A stretch of 64,000 bases of DNA from Brevundimonas sp. M20 (GTDB lineage: Bacteria; Pseudomonadota; Alphaproteobacteria; Caulobacterales; Caulobacteraceae): the NCBI RefSeq assembly GCF_006547065.1, contig NZ_CP041243.1, forward strand, positions 3,115,001-3,179,000. Direction: 5' to 3'. Both the position numbers and the translations under genes were made by a program. The notes beneath the pieces are model-generated. The model worked only from the letters and a program-made list of their open reading frames with translations. It made no database searches and was not told where the DNA came from. The first letter of the stretch is position 1; each line of letters begins with the position of its first letter. Shown piece after piece: positions 45,626-53,380 of the stretch.

Positions 45626-45630
45626 CGGAC

Positions 45631-45670
45631 GAGAAAAGGCCCCGGCTACGCCACCGGGGCCTTCTCTTTT
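45631..45670. terminator. Bidirectional intrinsic terminator
   Basis: AAGGCCCCGG (45636-45645) and CCGGGGCCTT (45654-45663) form a 10-bp stem, flanked by GAGAA and TTCTCTTTT. It separates the small membrane protein gene from convergent phyR. Confidence 0.85.
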
Positions 45671-45688
45671 CAGACAGGGCGACAGCGG

Positions 45689-46483
45689 TCAGGCCGCTTC
45701 CTTCTGGCGCGATGGATGGAAGAACAGCGCCTGACTGATCGCCGCCTTCACCGTTTCGGGCTGGAAGGGCTTGGTGATCAGGAAGGTCGGCTCGGGCCGC
45801 TCTCCGGTCAGCAGACGTTCAGGGAAGGCGGTGATGAAGATCACCGGCACGTCGATCCGCTTAAGGATGTCCTTCACAGCGTCGATGCCCGAGGAACCGT
45901 CGGCCAGCTGGATATCGGCCAGCACCAGCCCCGGACGATGGCGCGCGACGGCGTCGACGGCTTCGTCATGGGTGGTCGCGATGCCGGTGACGTGGTGGCC
46001 CAACTCCTTCACCAGACTTTCGATGTCCGCGGAAATGATCGCCTCATCCTCGATGATCAGGACGTCCGTCGCGAGCTCCGCGTCGATGTCCGATTGCGCT
46101 TCCGAGATCAGTCGCTCGACGTCCAGCGCGTCGGCTTCCAGGATCTGGGCGGCTTCCGAGGGGGTGAACCCTTCGAGGGCGGTCAGCAGAAAAGCCTGAC
46201 GCGACTTGGGCGCGATCCGCATCAGACGGCCCGCGGCGTCATCGCGGCCTTCGATGCCGCTCTTGTCTTCCAGCTGTGCGCCCGTCGAGGCCCAGATGGC
46301 GTGGAACACATGATACAACGCCACGCGCGGCGTCATATCGGTCGGCAATTGCCGCTCTCCGGCGGCCAGGGCCTCAAGGGCGACACGGACGTAATTATCG
46401 CCCGTCGTCTGATCGCCGGTAAGCGCGCGAGCGTAACGGCGAACATAGGGCAGGTGCGGCGCAAGGCGGGCCAGCAGGCTCAT
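45689..46483 (-). CDS. phyR: General stress response regulator PhyR
   Basis: PhyR is an anti-anti-sigma response regulator. Residues 1 to about 130 mimic a sigma factor (LARLAPHLPYVRRYARALTG, LTALEGFTPSEAAQILEADA). Residues 140-255 are a receiver domain with E145/D146, phospho-acceptor D190 (LVLADIQLADGSSG) and the conserved Lys in FLITKPFQ. When phosphorylated it binds NepR and frees EcfG. It diverges from nepR-ecfG across 186 bp and has its own EcfG-type promoter, giving positive feedback. Confidence 0.97.
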   Translation of the reverse strand: MSLLARLAPHLPYVRRYARALTGDQTTGDNYVRVALEALAAGERQLPTDMTPRVALYHVFHAIWASTGAQLEDKSGIEGRDDAAGRLMRIAPKSRQAFLLTALEGFTPSEAAQILEADALDVERLISEAQSDIDAELATDVLIIEDEAIISADIESLVKELGHHVTGIATTHDEAVDAVARHRPGLVLADIQLADGSSGIDAVKDILKRIDVPVIFITAFPERLLTGERPEPTFLITKPFQPETVKAAISQALFFHPSRQKEAA

Positions 46484-46537
46484 ACTCGAAATCCCCGACA
46501 GGTTCGCAGCCCGGAAAACAGGCCGCAGCTCACCAGA

Positions 46538-46562
46538 AACGTATCAAATCAGCCACGGTTCC
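46538..46562 (-). promoter_or_regulatory. EcfG-type promoter of phyR
   Basis: Minus strand GGAAC (46562-46558), 16 nt, CGTT (46541-46538), 55 bp before the phyR start. Exact consensus. Confidence 0.78.
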
Positions 46563-46604
46563 CTTCGCCACCCGAAAGCTTGAGCATATTTTGATTTCCC
46601 GCCC

Positions 46605-46629
46605 GGAACCCCAAGGCCGGCGTGGCGTT
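46605..46629 (+). promoter_or_regulatory. EcfG-type promoter of nepR-ecfG
   Basis: Plus strand GGAAC (46605-46609), 16 nt, CGTT (46626-46629), 41 bp before the nepR ATG. Exact consensus and expected for autoregulation. Confidence 0.8.
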
Positions 46630-46669
46630 CCGGCCTTCTACAATAGCGTCTGGGTGGCGACCTTATTCA

Positions 46670-46864
46670 ATGACAGACAACTCCAACCCTCCGGGGAAAC
46701 CGGCCAAGGGCGGCGCCGGCCTCGAAGAGGCCCGCCTGCGTCAACAGGCCATCGGCGTGAAGCTGAGGCATATGTTCGACGAGGTGGTGAACGAGCCCGT
46801 TCCCGATGAATTCCTCGACATTCTGCGTCGCGCTGACGAGCGGTCCGAGGGAGGCGGCGCATGA
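46670..46864 (+). CDS. nepR: Anti-sigma factor NepR
   Basis: The 64-residue protein has the NepR core LRQQAIGVKLRHMFDEVVNE and PVPDEFLDILRRAD, two helices that clamp EcfG or the sigma-like domain of PhyR. The N-terminus is disordered (Pro/Gly/Lys-rich). I chose ATG 46670; the ORF is open further upstream but that would run through the promoter. Its stop overlaps the ecfG start by ATGA, so anti-sigma and sigma are made in fixed ratio. Confidence 0.95.
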   Translation: MTDNSNPPGKPAKGGAGLEEARLRQQAIGVKLRHMFDEVVNEPVPDEFLDILRRADERSEGGGA

Positions 46865-47457
46865 ATGCCGCCCCCAAGCCTCCGTCGGCTGATGACAACG
46901 CCTTCAAAAAGGAACTCGTCACCCTGATCCCGCATCTGCGGGCCTTCGCGCGCACCCTGACGGGCGACCCCACGGCCGCCGACGATCTGGCGCAGGACGC
47001 GATGATGAAGGCGTGGGACGCCCGCGCCAGCTACCAGATGGGCACCAACATGAAGGCGTGGACCTTCATGATCCTGCGCAACCAGTTCTATTCCGAGAAG
47101 CGTCGGTCGTGGCGCCAGTCGCAACTGGATCAGGAGGCCGCCGAACGGACTCTGGTGGCGGTGGACGATCCGGAATCGCCCGTCGCTCTGGACGAGTTGC
47201 GTCTGGCCCTCGCCACCCTGCCCGAGGAACAGCGTGAAGCGTTGATCCTGGTCGGCGCCGGGGGGTTCGCCTATGAGGAGGCCGCCGAAATCTGCCAGTG
47301 CGCGGTCGGCACCGTGAAGAGCCGGGTCTCCAGAGCCCGCAAGGCGCTGCAGGCGACGCTTGAGAAAGGCGGGTATGCCCGTGATGGCCGCGCCGCCGGC
47401 GACGCCATGCGTTCCATCCTTGCAGATGCCGACCGCCTGAGCAGCGTCCGGAACTGA
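46861..47457 (+). CDS. ecfG: General stress sigma factor EcfG (SigT type)
   Basis: The 198-residue ECF sigma factor has region 2 (LRAFARTLTGDPTAADDLAQ, DAMMKAWDARASYQMGTNMK) and region 4 (LPEEQREALILVGAGGFAYE, CQCAVGTVKSRVSRARKALQ), typical of the EcfG group. It directs RNA polymerase to GGAAC...CGTT promoters, several of which I see in this window. It is coupled to nepR by ATGA, and the histidine kinase gene follows 4 bp later. Confidence 0.96.
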   Translation: MNAAPKPPSADDNAFKKELVTLIPHLRAFARTLTGDPTAADDLAQDAMMKAWDARASYQMGTNMKAWTFMILRNQFYSEKRRSWRQSQLDQEAAERTLVAVDDPESPVALDELRLALATLPEEQREALILVGAGGFAYEEAAEICQCAVGTVKSRVSRARKALQATLEKGGYARDGRAAGDAMRSILADADRLSSVRN

Positions 47458-47461
47458 TCGG

Positions 47462-49234
47462 GTGGTGCGACTGGGGCGCGCATTCGGCCGGGGCCTCTCC
47501 CAGCCGAAATTCCAGGGCATCCGCTTCCGGCTGGGTGTCGCCCTTGCGCTCGCCCTGTTGCCGATCCTTCTGCTCGGCGCCTTTCAGGCGCAGCAGCAGT
47601 TTCGTGCTCAGGATCTGGAACGTCGCCAGGATTTGCAACTGGCGGCCGAACGCACGGCCGCCAGCGCCAAGTCCCGTCTGGACAGCACCAGTGTCCTCCT
47701 TCAGGCCCTGCGCCCCGAAGCGCTGGAGGTCTTCTGCGAGCCAAGGTTGACGGCTCTGGTCAGCCGGCTGGATGGTCTGGACGGATTGGCCCGCGTCACC
47801 GCGACCGGCTACACCACCTGCGCCTCCCGTGGTCTGGTGGACGACACGCCGCCATGGCTTGCGCAAGCCCGCCAGAGCGCCTGGTTCCAGCGGCTGCGGG
47901 CGGGAGAAGGCACCGTCCTCGCACGCGCCCCCGCGGCGCCCGGCCAGGAACCGGGCCTGATTGTAGCGCTGCGGCTGGAACGTCCGCTGGGCGCCTTTGA
48001 CGGCGCCATGATCGCGGTCATTCCGCTGGCCTCTCTTCAACCCGATGTCGCCGATGCCGCCCTGCCTGAAGGCTCACAGGCCGCACTGACCGACTCCGCC
48101 GGACGCATCCTGACCGCCACCGACACCACCGCCTTCACCCTCAAAGGCGATATGTCCCTGACCGGTTGGGTGGAAAGGGCTCGCACGGAAGGCTCGTCCA
48201 TCTTCGAAGCGGACTCCACCGACAACCGCCACCGGGTTTTCGCCGGCGCCGCGCTGGCGGGCCGGGACGTTTACGCCCTGCTGTCGGCGCCCTCGCCCGG
48301 CCTGCTGTCCTGGGCCCGTCTGAACCCGGTCGGTCTGCTGTTCATGCCGCTGGCGGCCTGGCTGGCCGCCTTCGCGTCGGTCATGCTGTTCAGCGAACGG
48401 ATCGTGGTCCGCTGGCTGGACTATCTGGAGCGGATCGCCGCCATCTACGCCCGGGGTCGCTTCTCGGTCCGGGCGGTGCAGGCGGTGAACGCCCCGTCCG
48501 AAATTCGGGTGCTGGCGCGAACCTTGGACGAGCTGGCCGACACCATCACCACCCGCGACGCCGCTCTTCTGGCCTCGGTCGATGAGAAAGACGCGCTGAT
48601 GCGCGAGATCCATCACCGGGTGAAGAACAATCTGCAGATCATCTCATCCCTGCTGTCGATGCAGCAGCGGGCGCTGACCGATGAACCCGCCAAGGCGGCC
48701 GTCGGCGACACCCGGCAGCGGATCGCCGCCCTGGCCCTGATCTATCGGACACTCTACCAGAGCGACGACCTGCGCTACGCCGACGCCCGCATCTTCCTGA
48801 CCGAGTTGGTCGGGCAGCTGATCGCCAGCGAAAGCGGGCGCGGCCATCTCGTGACCTCATCGGTCGAGGCGGATTCGCTGGTGGTGGACCCCGACAAGCT
48901 GGCCCCGCTGGCGCTTTGGCTCGTGGAGGCCGTAACCAATGCGCAGAAGCACGCCTTCGCCGGACGCGGCGGCGACCTCAAGGTCCGATTCAGAGTGCAG
49001 GGCGACCGTAGCGTACTTGAGGTTCAGGACAACGGACCGGGGGTCAGCGAGACCGAACGCGCCGGTGTCGGGCGAACCCTGATGGGCGCCTTCGCCAAAC
49101 AGCTCCGAGGCGAGGCGGAGATGATCCCCGCCGAAGGGGGGGGGACCATCGCCCGCATGACCTTCGCCACGCCTGAAGCCGTCATTCCGGCCGACCCCGC
49201 GGATCTGGGAACCGCACCCGCGCCGCGACGTTGA
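47462..49234 (+). CDS. PhyK-type sensor histidine kinase (HisKA_2 family)
   Basis: The 590-residue membrane kinase has helices at about 23-43 and 292-312 bounding an extracytoplasmic sensor region, a HAMP-like linker, then the HisKA_2 box EIHHRVKNNLQIISSLLSMQ and an ATPase domain (LWLVEAVTNAQKHAF, LEVQDNGPGVSETERAGVG). Kinases of this family phosphorylate PhyR in alphaproteobacteria. The start is GTG 47462 or 47465, 4 bp after ecfG, so it is in the same operon. The sensed signal is unknown. The 3' end holds a promoter for the next gene. Confidence 0.92.
   Translation: MVRLGRAFGRGLSQPKFQGIRFRLGVALALALLPILLLGAFQAQQQFRAQDLERRQDLQLAAERTAASAKSRLDSTSVLLQALRPEALEVFCEPRLTALVSRLDGLDGLARVTATGYTTCASRGLVDDTPPWLAQARQSAWFQRLRAGEGTVLARAPAAPGQEPGLIVALRLERPLGAFDGAMIAVIPLASLQPDVADAALPEGSQAALTDSAGRILTATDTTAFTLKGDMSLTGWVERARTEGSSIFEADSTDNRHRVFAGAALAGRDVYALLSAPSPGLLSWARLNPVGLLFMPLAAWLAAFASVMLFSERIVVRWLDYLERIAAIYARGRFSVRAVQAVNAPSEIRVLARTLDELADTITTRDAALLASVDEKDALMREIHHRVKNNLQIISSLLSMQQRALTDEPAKAAVGDTRQRIAALALIYRTLYQSDDLRYADARIFLTELVGQLIASESGRGHLVTSSVEADSLVVDPDKLAPLALWLVEAVTNAQKHAFAGRGGDLKVRFRVQGDRSVLEVQDNGPGVSETERAGVGRTLMGAFAKQLRGEAEMIPAEGGGTIARMTFATPEAVIPADPADLGTAPAPRR
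49208..49232 (+). promoter_or_regulatory. EcfG-type promoter of the entericidin-like gene
   Basis: GGAAC (49208-49212), 16 nt, CGTT (49229-49232) lies inside the last codons of the kinase gene, 42 bp before the ATG of the small lipoprotein gene. Confidence 0.7.
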
Positions 49235-49274
49235 TACGCCACAGCCTCCCCAAGGGCCTCAAGGAGTAGAAACC

Positions 49275-49412
49275 ATGCGCAAGATTTTCATTCTGGTCGC
49301 CGCCGCCGCCGCCCTGACCACCGCCGCCTGCAACACTGTCGCCGGCGCCGGTCGTGACGCTTCCGCCGCCGGCAGCGCCGTCACCGAGGCCGCCGAAGAC
49401 GCCAAGAACTAA
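49275..49412 (+). CDS. Entericidin A/B family small lipoprotein
   Basis: The 45-residue product starts MRKIFILVAAAAALTTAACN with a lipobox (TAAC) and continues TVAGAGRDASAAGSAVTEAA, the entericidin pattern. AAGGAG lies 8 nt before the ATG. Entericidins are small membrane lipoproteins induced by stress or stationary phase; their exact role is debated. The EcfG motif just upstream fits membership in the general stress regulon. A terminator follows. Confidence 0.88.
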   Translation: MRKIFILVAAAAALTTAACNTVAGAGRDASAAGSAVTEAAEDAKN

Positions 49413-49468
49413 ACCGCTTTCACCGGTTCCCGGCTGCGACATCCCCCCGACGCGCAGCTCGGTTGAAG

Positions 49469-49508
49469 AAGGCCCGTTCGCTTCCCCCGCGGACGGGCCT
49501 TCGCCTTT
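49469..49508 (+). terminator. Intrinsic terminator after the entericidin gene
   Basis: AAGGCCCGT (49469-49477) pairs with ACGGGCCTT (49493-49501), followed by CGCCTTTT. Confidence 0.75.
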
Positions 49509-49605
49509 TCGGAACACCGGTTGCCGCTTGCGCCTGACGCGGGCCGCTCTAGCATCCCGGCGGGAGGCGTCCGCAGATGACGTCCACGACGCGGGGAGGC
49601 GTTGA

Positions 49606-51264
49606 ATGACGGACGTGGCTGAGCACCGGGACGGACCGGGCCTGAAAACAGTTGTCGGCGCCTCGGCGGCAGGCACGGCCTTCGAGTGGTACGACTTCTT
49701 CGTCTTCGGATCGCTGGCGACCGTGATCGCCAAACACTTCTTCGCCGACGCCGGGGAGACCGTCAGCTATATTCTGGCGTTGTTGACTTTTGGTCTGGGC
49801 TTCGTGGTCCGTCCGCTGGGCGCGCTGGTGTTCGGCTGGTTCGGCGACAGGACTGGACGCAAGACCACTTTCCTTGTGACCATCACCATGATGGGGCTGG
49901 CGACCGTGGCCATCGGCTTGCTGCCGGACTTCAACGCCATTGGTCTGGCCGCGCCAATCCTGTTGCTGATCATGCGAATGCTGCAGGGCTTCGCGCTGGG
50001 CGGTGAGTATGGGGGGGCGGCGATCTATGTGGCCGAGCACTCCCCGCCGAGGAAGCGCGGCCTGCTGACCGGCTGGATTCAGACGACGGCGGCCATGGGA
50101 TTGATCGGTGCGCTGGCGGTCATCCTGATCACCCGCGCCATTCTCGGGAGCGAGGCCTTCGACGAATGGGGCTGGCGTATTCCCTTCCTGCTGTCGGCCC
50201 TGCTTCTGGCGGTGTCGCTGTGGATCCGGCTGAAGCTGAACGAGAGCCCCGCCTATCAGCGCATGGAGGCGGAAGCCGGTGAGAACCGCGCCCCCTATCG
50301 CGAGGCCTTCCTGACGTGGAAGAACGGCCGCTTCGTCCTGATCGCCCTGTTCGGCATCATGATCGCCCAAGGGGCGGTCTGGTATTGTGGGTATTTTTAT
50401 ACCCGGTTTTTCATGGAGAAGGTGCTCAAGGTCGGTACGAACACCGTGGACCAACTGGTTCTGATGGTCACCGTGGCCTCGGCCTTCCTCTACATCTTCT
50501 TCGGCTGGCTGTCGGATCGGCTGGGACGCAAGCCGGTCATGCTGTTCGGCATGATCCTGGCACTGATCGCCTTCTTCCCCGGCTTCCACGCCCTGACCCG
50601 CGCCGCCAATCCGGCGCTGGCCGAGGCGCAGGCCGTCAGCCCGGTGACCGTCATCGCCGACCCGGCGGATTGCAGCCTGCTGTTCGATCCCATCGGCAAG
50701 GCGGTGTTCACAAGCTCCTGCGACATCGCCAGAATCGCCCTGTCCAACGCGGGCATCCCCTACGAGACGACGAAGGCCGTCGCCGGATCGGCGACCGCGA
50801 TCCGGGTGGGCGGGGTGGATGTCGCCTCGGTTGACGGCGGCGGTCTGGACGCGGCCGCGCTTAAGGCCGCCCGGACGGATGTTGAAACCCGCGCCCGCGC
50901 CGCCCTCACCGCCGCCGGCTATCCGCAGAAGGCGGATCCGGCACGGATCAACATGCCGCTGACCTTCGGCATCCTGATGATCTTCATGGTGGCGGCCTGC
51001 GCCCTGTACGGTCCGCAGGCCGCGGCTCTGGTCGAGTTGTTCCCGACGCGGGTGCGCTACACCGCGATGAGCCTGCCCTACAACATCGGCACCGGCTGGG
51101 TCGGCGGGCTGTTGCCGGCGGCCAGCTTCGCTCTGGTGGCGGCGTCCGGGAATATCTATTTCGGACTCTGGTACTCGGTCGCCTTCACGGTCGTGGCCGT
51201 CATCGTCAGCCTGATCTGGCTGCCGGAGACCAAGGGCCGCGACCTGGACACGATCGGTGACTGA
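49606..51264 (+). CDS. MFS metabolite:proton symporter (MHS family)
   Basis: The 552-residue transporter has the MHS hallmarks: GTAFEWYDFFVFGSLATVIA at helix 1, FGWFGDRTGRKTTFLVTI loop 2-3, LQGFALGGEYGGAAIYVAEH and a repeat loop FGWLSDRLGRKPVMLFG. ProP and KgtP belong to this family. About 110 residues (roughly 335-445, cysteine-containing, VTVIADPADCSLLFDP) are inserted in the C-terminal half and probably face the periplasm. GGGAGG lies 7 nt before the ATG. It precedes the aldehyde dehydrogenase gene by 39 bp; the pair may import and oxidise one substrate. Confidence 0.9.
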   Translation: MTDVAEHRDGPGLKTVVGASAAGTAFEWYDFFVFGSLATVIAKHFFADAGETVSYILALLTFGLGFVVRPLGALVFGWFGDRTGRKTTFLVTITMMGLATVAIGLLPDFNAIGLAAPILLLIMRMLQGFALGGEYGGAAIYVAEHSPPRKRGLLTGWIQTTAAMGLIGALAVILITRAILGSEAFDEWGWRIPFLLSALLLAVSLWIRLKLNESPAYQRMEAEAGENRAPYREAFLTWKNGRFVLIALFGIMIAQGAVWYCGYFYTRFFMEKVLKVGTNTVDQLVLMVTVASAFLYIFFGWLSDRLGRKPVMLFGMILALIAFFPGFHALTRAANPALAEAQAVSPVTVIADPADCSLLFDPIGKAVFTSSCDIARIALSNAGIPYETTKAVAGSATAIRVGGVDVASVDGGGLDAAALKAARTDVETRARAALTAAGYPQKADPARINMPLTFGILMIFMVAACALYGPQAAALVELFPTRVRYTAMSLPYNIGTGWVGGLLPAASFALVAASGNIYFGLWYSVAFTVVAVIVSLIWLPETKGRDLDTIGD

Positions 51265-51303
51265 CGCGTTCCTGACGTTCCTCCCCAGAACCGGACGAAG
51301 ACC

Positions 51304-52755
51304 ATGACGATTTCTCCCCGCGACGCCGGACTGAAGCTCCTGCGCGAGCATGCCTTGATCGCGGGGGAGGTCGTGACCGGCGCCGCCCGGATCGCGGTCG
51401 ATGACCCCGCCACCGGCGAGATCATCGGCCATATCCCCGACCTCGGCGTCGCCGAGACACAGAAGGCCATCGCGGCGGCGGTCGAGGCCTTTCCCGACTG
51501 GTCGCGATCCGACCCGCACAAACGCGCCGCCTTCCTGCGGGAATGGGCGCGGCTGATCGATGAGAACACCGAGGGACTGGGAGCCCTGATGGCGCTGGAG
51601 AACGGCAAGCCGTTCGAGGAGGCCAAGGGCGAGGTCGCCTACGCCAACGGCTTCATCAAATGGTTCGCGGGACAAGCCGAGCGCCTGATCGGCGAGACGC
51701 AGGACAGCCCGCTGGGCCACGTCATTCTGACCTTCCGCGAGGCGGTCGGGCCATGCGCCCTGATCACGCCCTGGAACTTCCCGGCGGCCATGCTGACCCG
51801 CAAGCTGGGGCCGGCCTTCGCGGCGGGCTGCACGGCCGTGGTCAAGCCGGCCAGCCAGACGCCGTTCACGGCTCTCGCGCTGGCGGAGTTGGCTTATCAG
51901 GCAGGCCTGCCCAAGGGCGCACTGAGCGTCATCACCGGGGATGCGGCGACAATCGGCGGCGCGCTGACCTCCTCACCGGATATCCGGAAGCTGAGCTTTA
52001 CCGGGTCCACTCCCGTGGGCCGCAAGCTGGCCGAGCAGTCCGCTCCGACCCTGAAGCGGGTGTCGATGGAATTGGGCGGCGCGGCGCCCCTGATCGTCTT
52101 CGCCGACGCTGACCTCGATCTGGCGGTGGCAGAGACCATCAAGGGCAAGTTCCGCAACTCGGGCCAGACCTGCGTTTGCCCGAACCGGGTGTATGTCGAG
52201 GCGTCGGTTGCGGACGAATACGCGACGAAGCTGGCCGCCGAGGTGGCGAAGATTCCGGTCGGCGCAGCCTTCGAGCCCGGCGTGAAGGTCGGCCCGCTGA
52301 TCGAGGACAAGGCGCTCGACAAGGTCGAGGATCACCTGAAGAGGGTGCGGGCGGCGGGTGGCAAGGTGCTGACCGGCGGCGCCCGCCATGAACGCGGCGG
52401 GCGTTTCTTCCAGCCCACGGTGACCCTGGGCGGGGACGACACCCTGTTCCGCGAGGAAGAGACCTTCGGGCCTCTGATTCCGGTCTTCCCGTTTGAGACC
52501 GAAGACGAGGTGCTGACCAAGGCCAACGACAGCGAGTTCGGCCTGGCCTCCTATCTGTTCACCCGCGATCTGGACCGCGCCTTCCGTATCGGTCGCCGGA
52601 TCGAGGCGGGGATGTGCGGTGTGAACACCGGTCTGATCTCAACCGCCGTGGCGCCGTTCGGCGGCGTTAAATCCTCCGGCTACGGCAAGGAGGGTTCGAT
52701 CCACGGGATCGACGAATACGTGGACATCAAAGCCGTGACGCTGGCGCTGAAGTAG
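51304..52755 (+). CDS. gabD: NAD(P)-dependent succinate-semialdehyde dehydrogenase-like
   Basis: The 483-residue ALDH has CALITPWNFPAAMLTRKLGP, LSFTGSTPVGRKLAEQSAPT, the catalytic Glu in VSMELGGAAPLIVFADADLD and the Cys in NSGQTCVCPNRVYVEASVAD. GQTCVCPNR with a second Cys and SGYGKEGSIHGIDEYVDIKA at the end are typical of GabD. It oxidises succinate semialdehyde to succinate. It follows the MFS gene and converges on the AsnC gene. Confidence 0.9.
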   Translation: MTISPRDAGLKLLREHALIAGEVVTGAARIAVDDPATGEIIGHIPDLGVAETQKAIAAAVEAFPDWSRSDPHKRAAFLREWARLIDENTEGLGALMALENGKPFEEAKGEVAYANGFIKWFAGQAERLIGETQDSPLGHVILTFREAVGPCALITPWNFPAAMLTRKLGPAFAAGCTAVVKPASQTPFTALALAELAYQAGLPKGALSVITGDAATIGGALTSSPDIRKLSFTGSTPVGRKLAEQSAPTLKRVSMELGGAAPLIVFADADLDLAVAETIKGKFRNSGQTCVCPNRVYVEASVADEYATKLAAEVAKIPVGAAFEPGVKVGPLIEDKALDKVEDHLKRVRAAGGKVLTGGARHERGGRFFQPTVTLGGDDTLFREEETFGPLIPVFPFETEDEVLTKANDSEFGLASYLFTRDLDRAFRIGRRIEAGMCGVNTGLISTAVAPFGGVKSSGYGKEGSIHGIDEYVDIKAVTLALK

Positions 52756-52758
52756 AGG

Positions 52759-53235
52759 TCACACCGGCAACGCCCCGCGCTTGACCACCGTGCGCATGGC
52801 GACGCTGGACGAGACGCGGGTGACGCCGGGGATGCGGGTCAGTTCGCGGGAGTGGATGCGTTCGAGGTCATCGACGTCGCGGACGACGAGGCGCAGCAGG
52901 TAGTCGGAACCGCCGGTCATCAGATAGCACTCGACCACCTCAGGCACGGTGGCGATGGCGGTCTCGAAGGCGGTCAGGGAGGCCTCGGCCTGTGAGGACA
53001 GGGTGACTGTGACGAAGACGCTGATCGGCAGGCCGACAGCGCGCTCGTTGATAATGGCGGCGTAACGGCTGATGACGCCCTCCGTCTCCAGCGCGCGCAG
53101 ACGACGCAGGCAGGCGCTTTCAGACAGGTTCACCGCGCGGGCCAGATCGGCGTTGGTCATGCGCCCGTCGCCCTGAAGCGCGCGAAGCATCTTTCGATCC
53201 GTCTCGTCCAGGGCAACGGCGGAAATTGTCTTCAT
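52759..53235 (-). CDS. Lrp/AsnC family regulator (probable ald regulator)
   Basis: The 158-residue protein has an N-terminal HTH (LDETDRKMLRALQGDGRMTN, LARAVNLSESACLRRLRALE) and a C-terminal ligand domain (VPEVVECYLMTGGSDYLLRL). I chose ATG 53235 (MKTISAVALDE). It is divergent from alanine dehydrogenase, and such pairs (AldR type) usually sense alanine and control ald. A perfect 15-bp inverted repeat sits 13 bp upstream of its start. Confidence 0.9.
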   Translation of the reverse strand: MKTISAVALDETDRKMLRALQGDGRMTNADLARAVNLSESACLRRLRALETEGVISRYAAIINERAVGLPISVFVTVTLSSQAEASLTAFETAIATVPEVVECYLMTGGSDYLLRLVVRDVDDLERIHSRELTRIPGVTRVSSSVAMRTVVKRGALPV

Positions 53236-53247
53236 TGCACGCCTCAT

Positions 53248-53262
53248 TCGCAGATTCTGCGA
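53248..53262. promoter_or_regulatory. Probable AsnC/AldR operator
   Basis: TCGCAGA-T-TCTGCGA is a perfect 7-bp inverted repeat in the 145-bp gap between the AsnC gene and ald. The spacing and symmetry fit an Lrp-type dimer site. Confidence 0.6.
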
Positions 53263-53380
53263 CTGTACGCCGTTCAGTCAGCGAAAAGAACAGGAACCTG
53301 CGCGGAAAGCGCCGCTAGATTGCGCGCCAGGCGCGACCGGCACAGGGCGGCGCGTTCACCGGTTCAGGCGAGGAAATCCC

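Noticed and set aside
49549..51720. 723-codon minus-strand frame
   Set aside because: Antisense of the MFS and aldehyde dehydrogenase genes; no domain.
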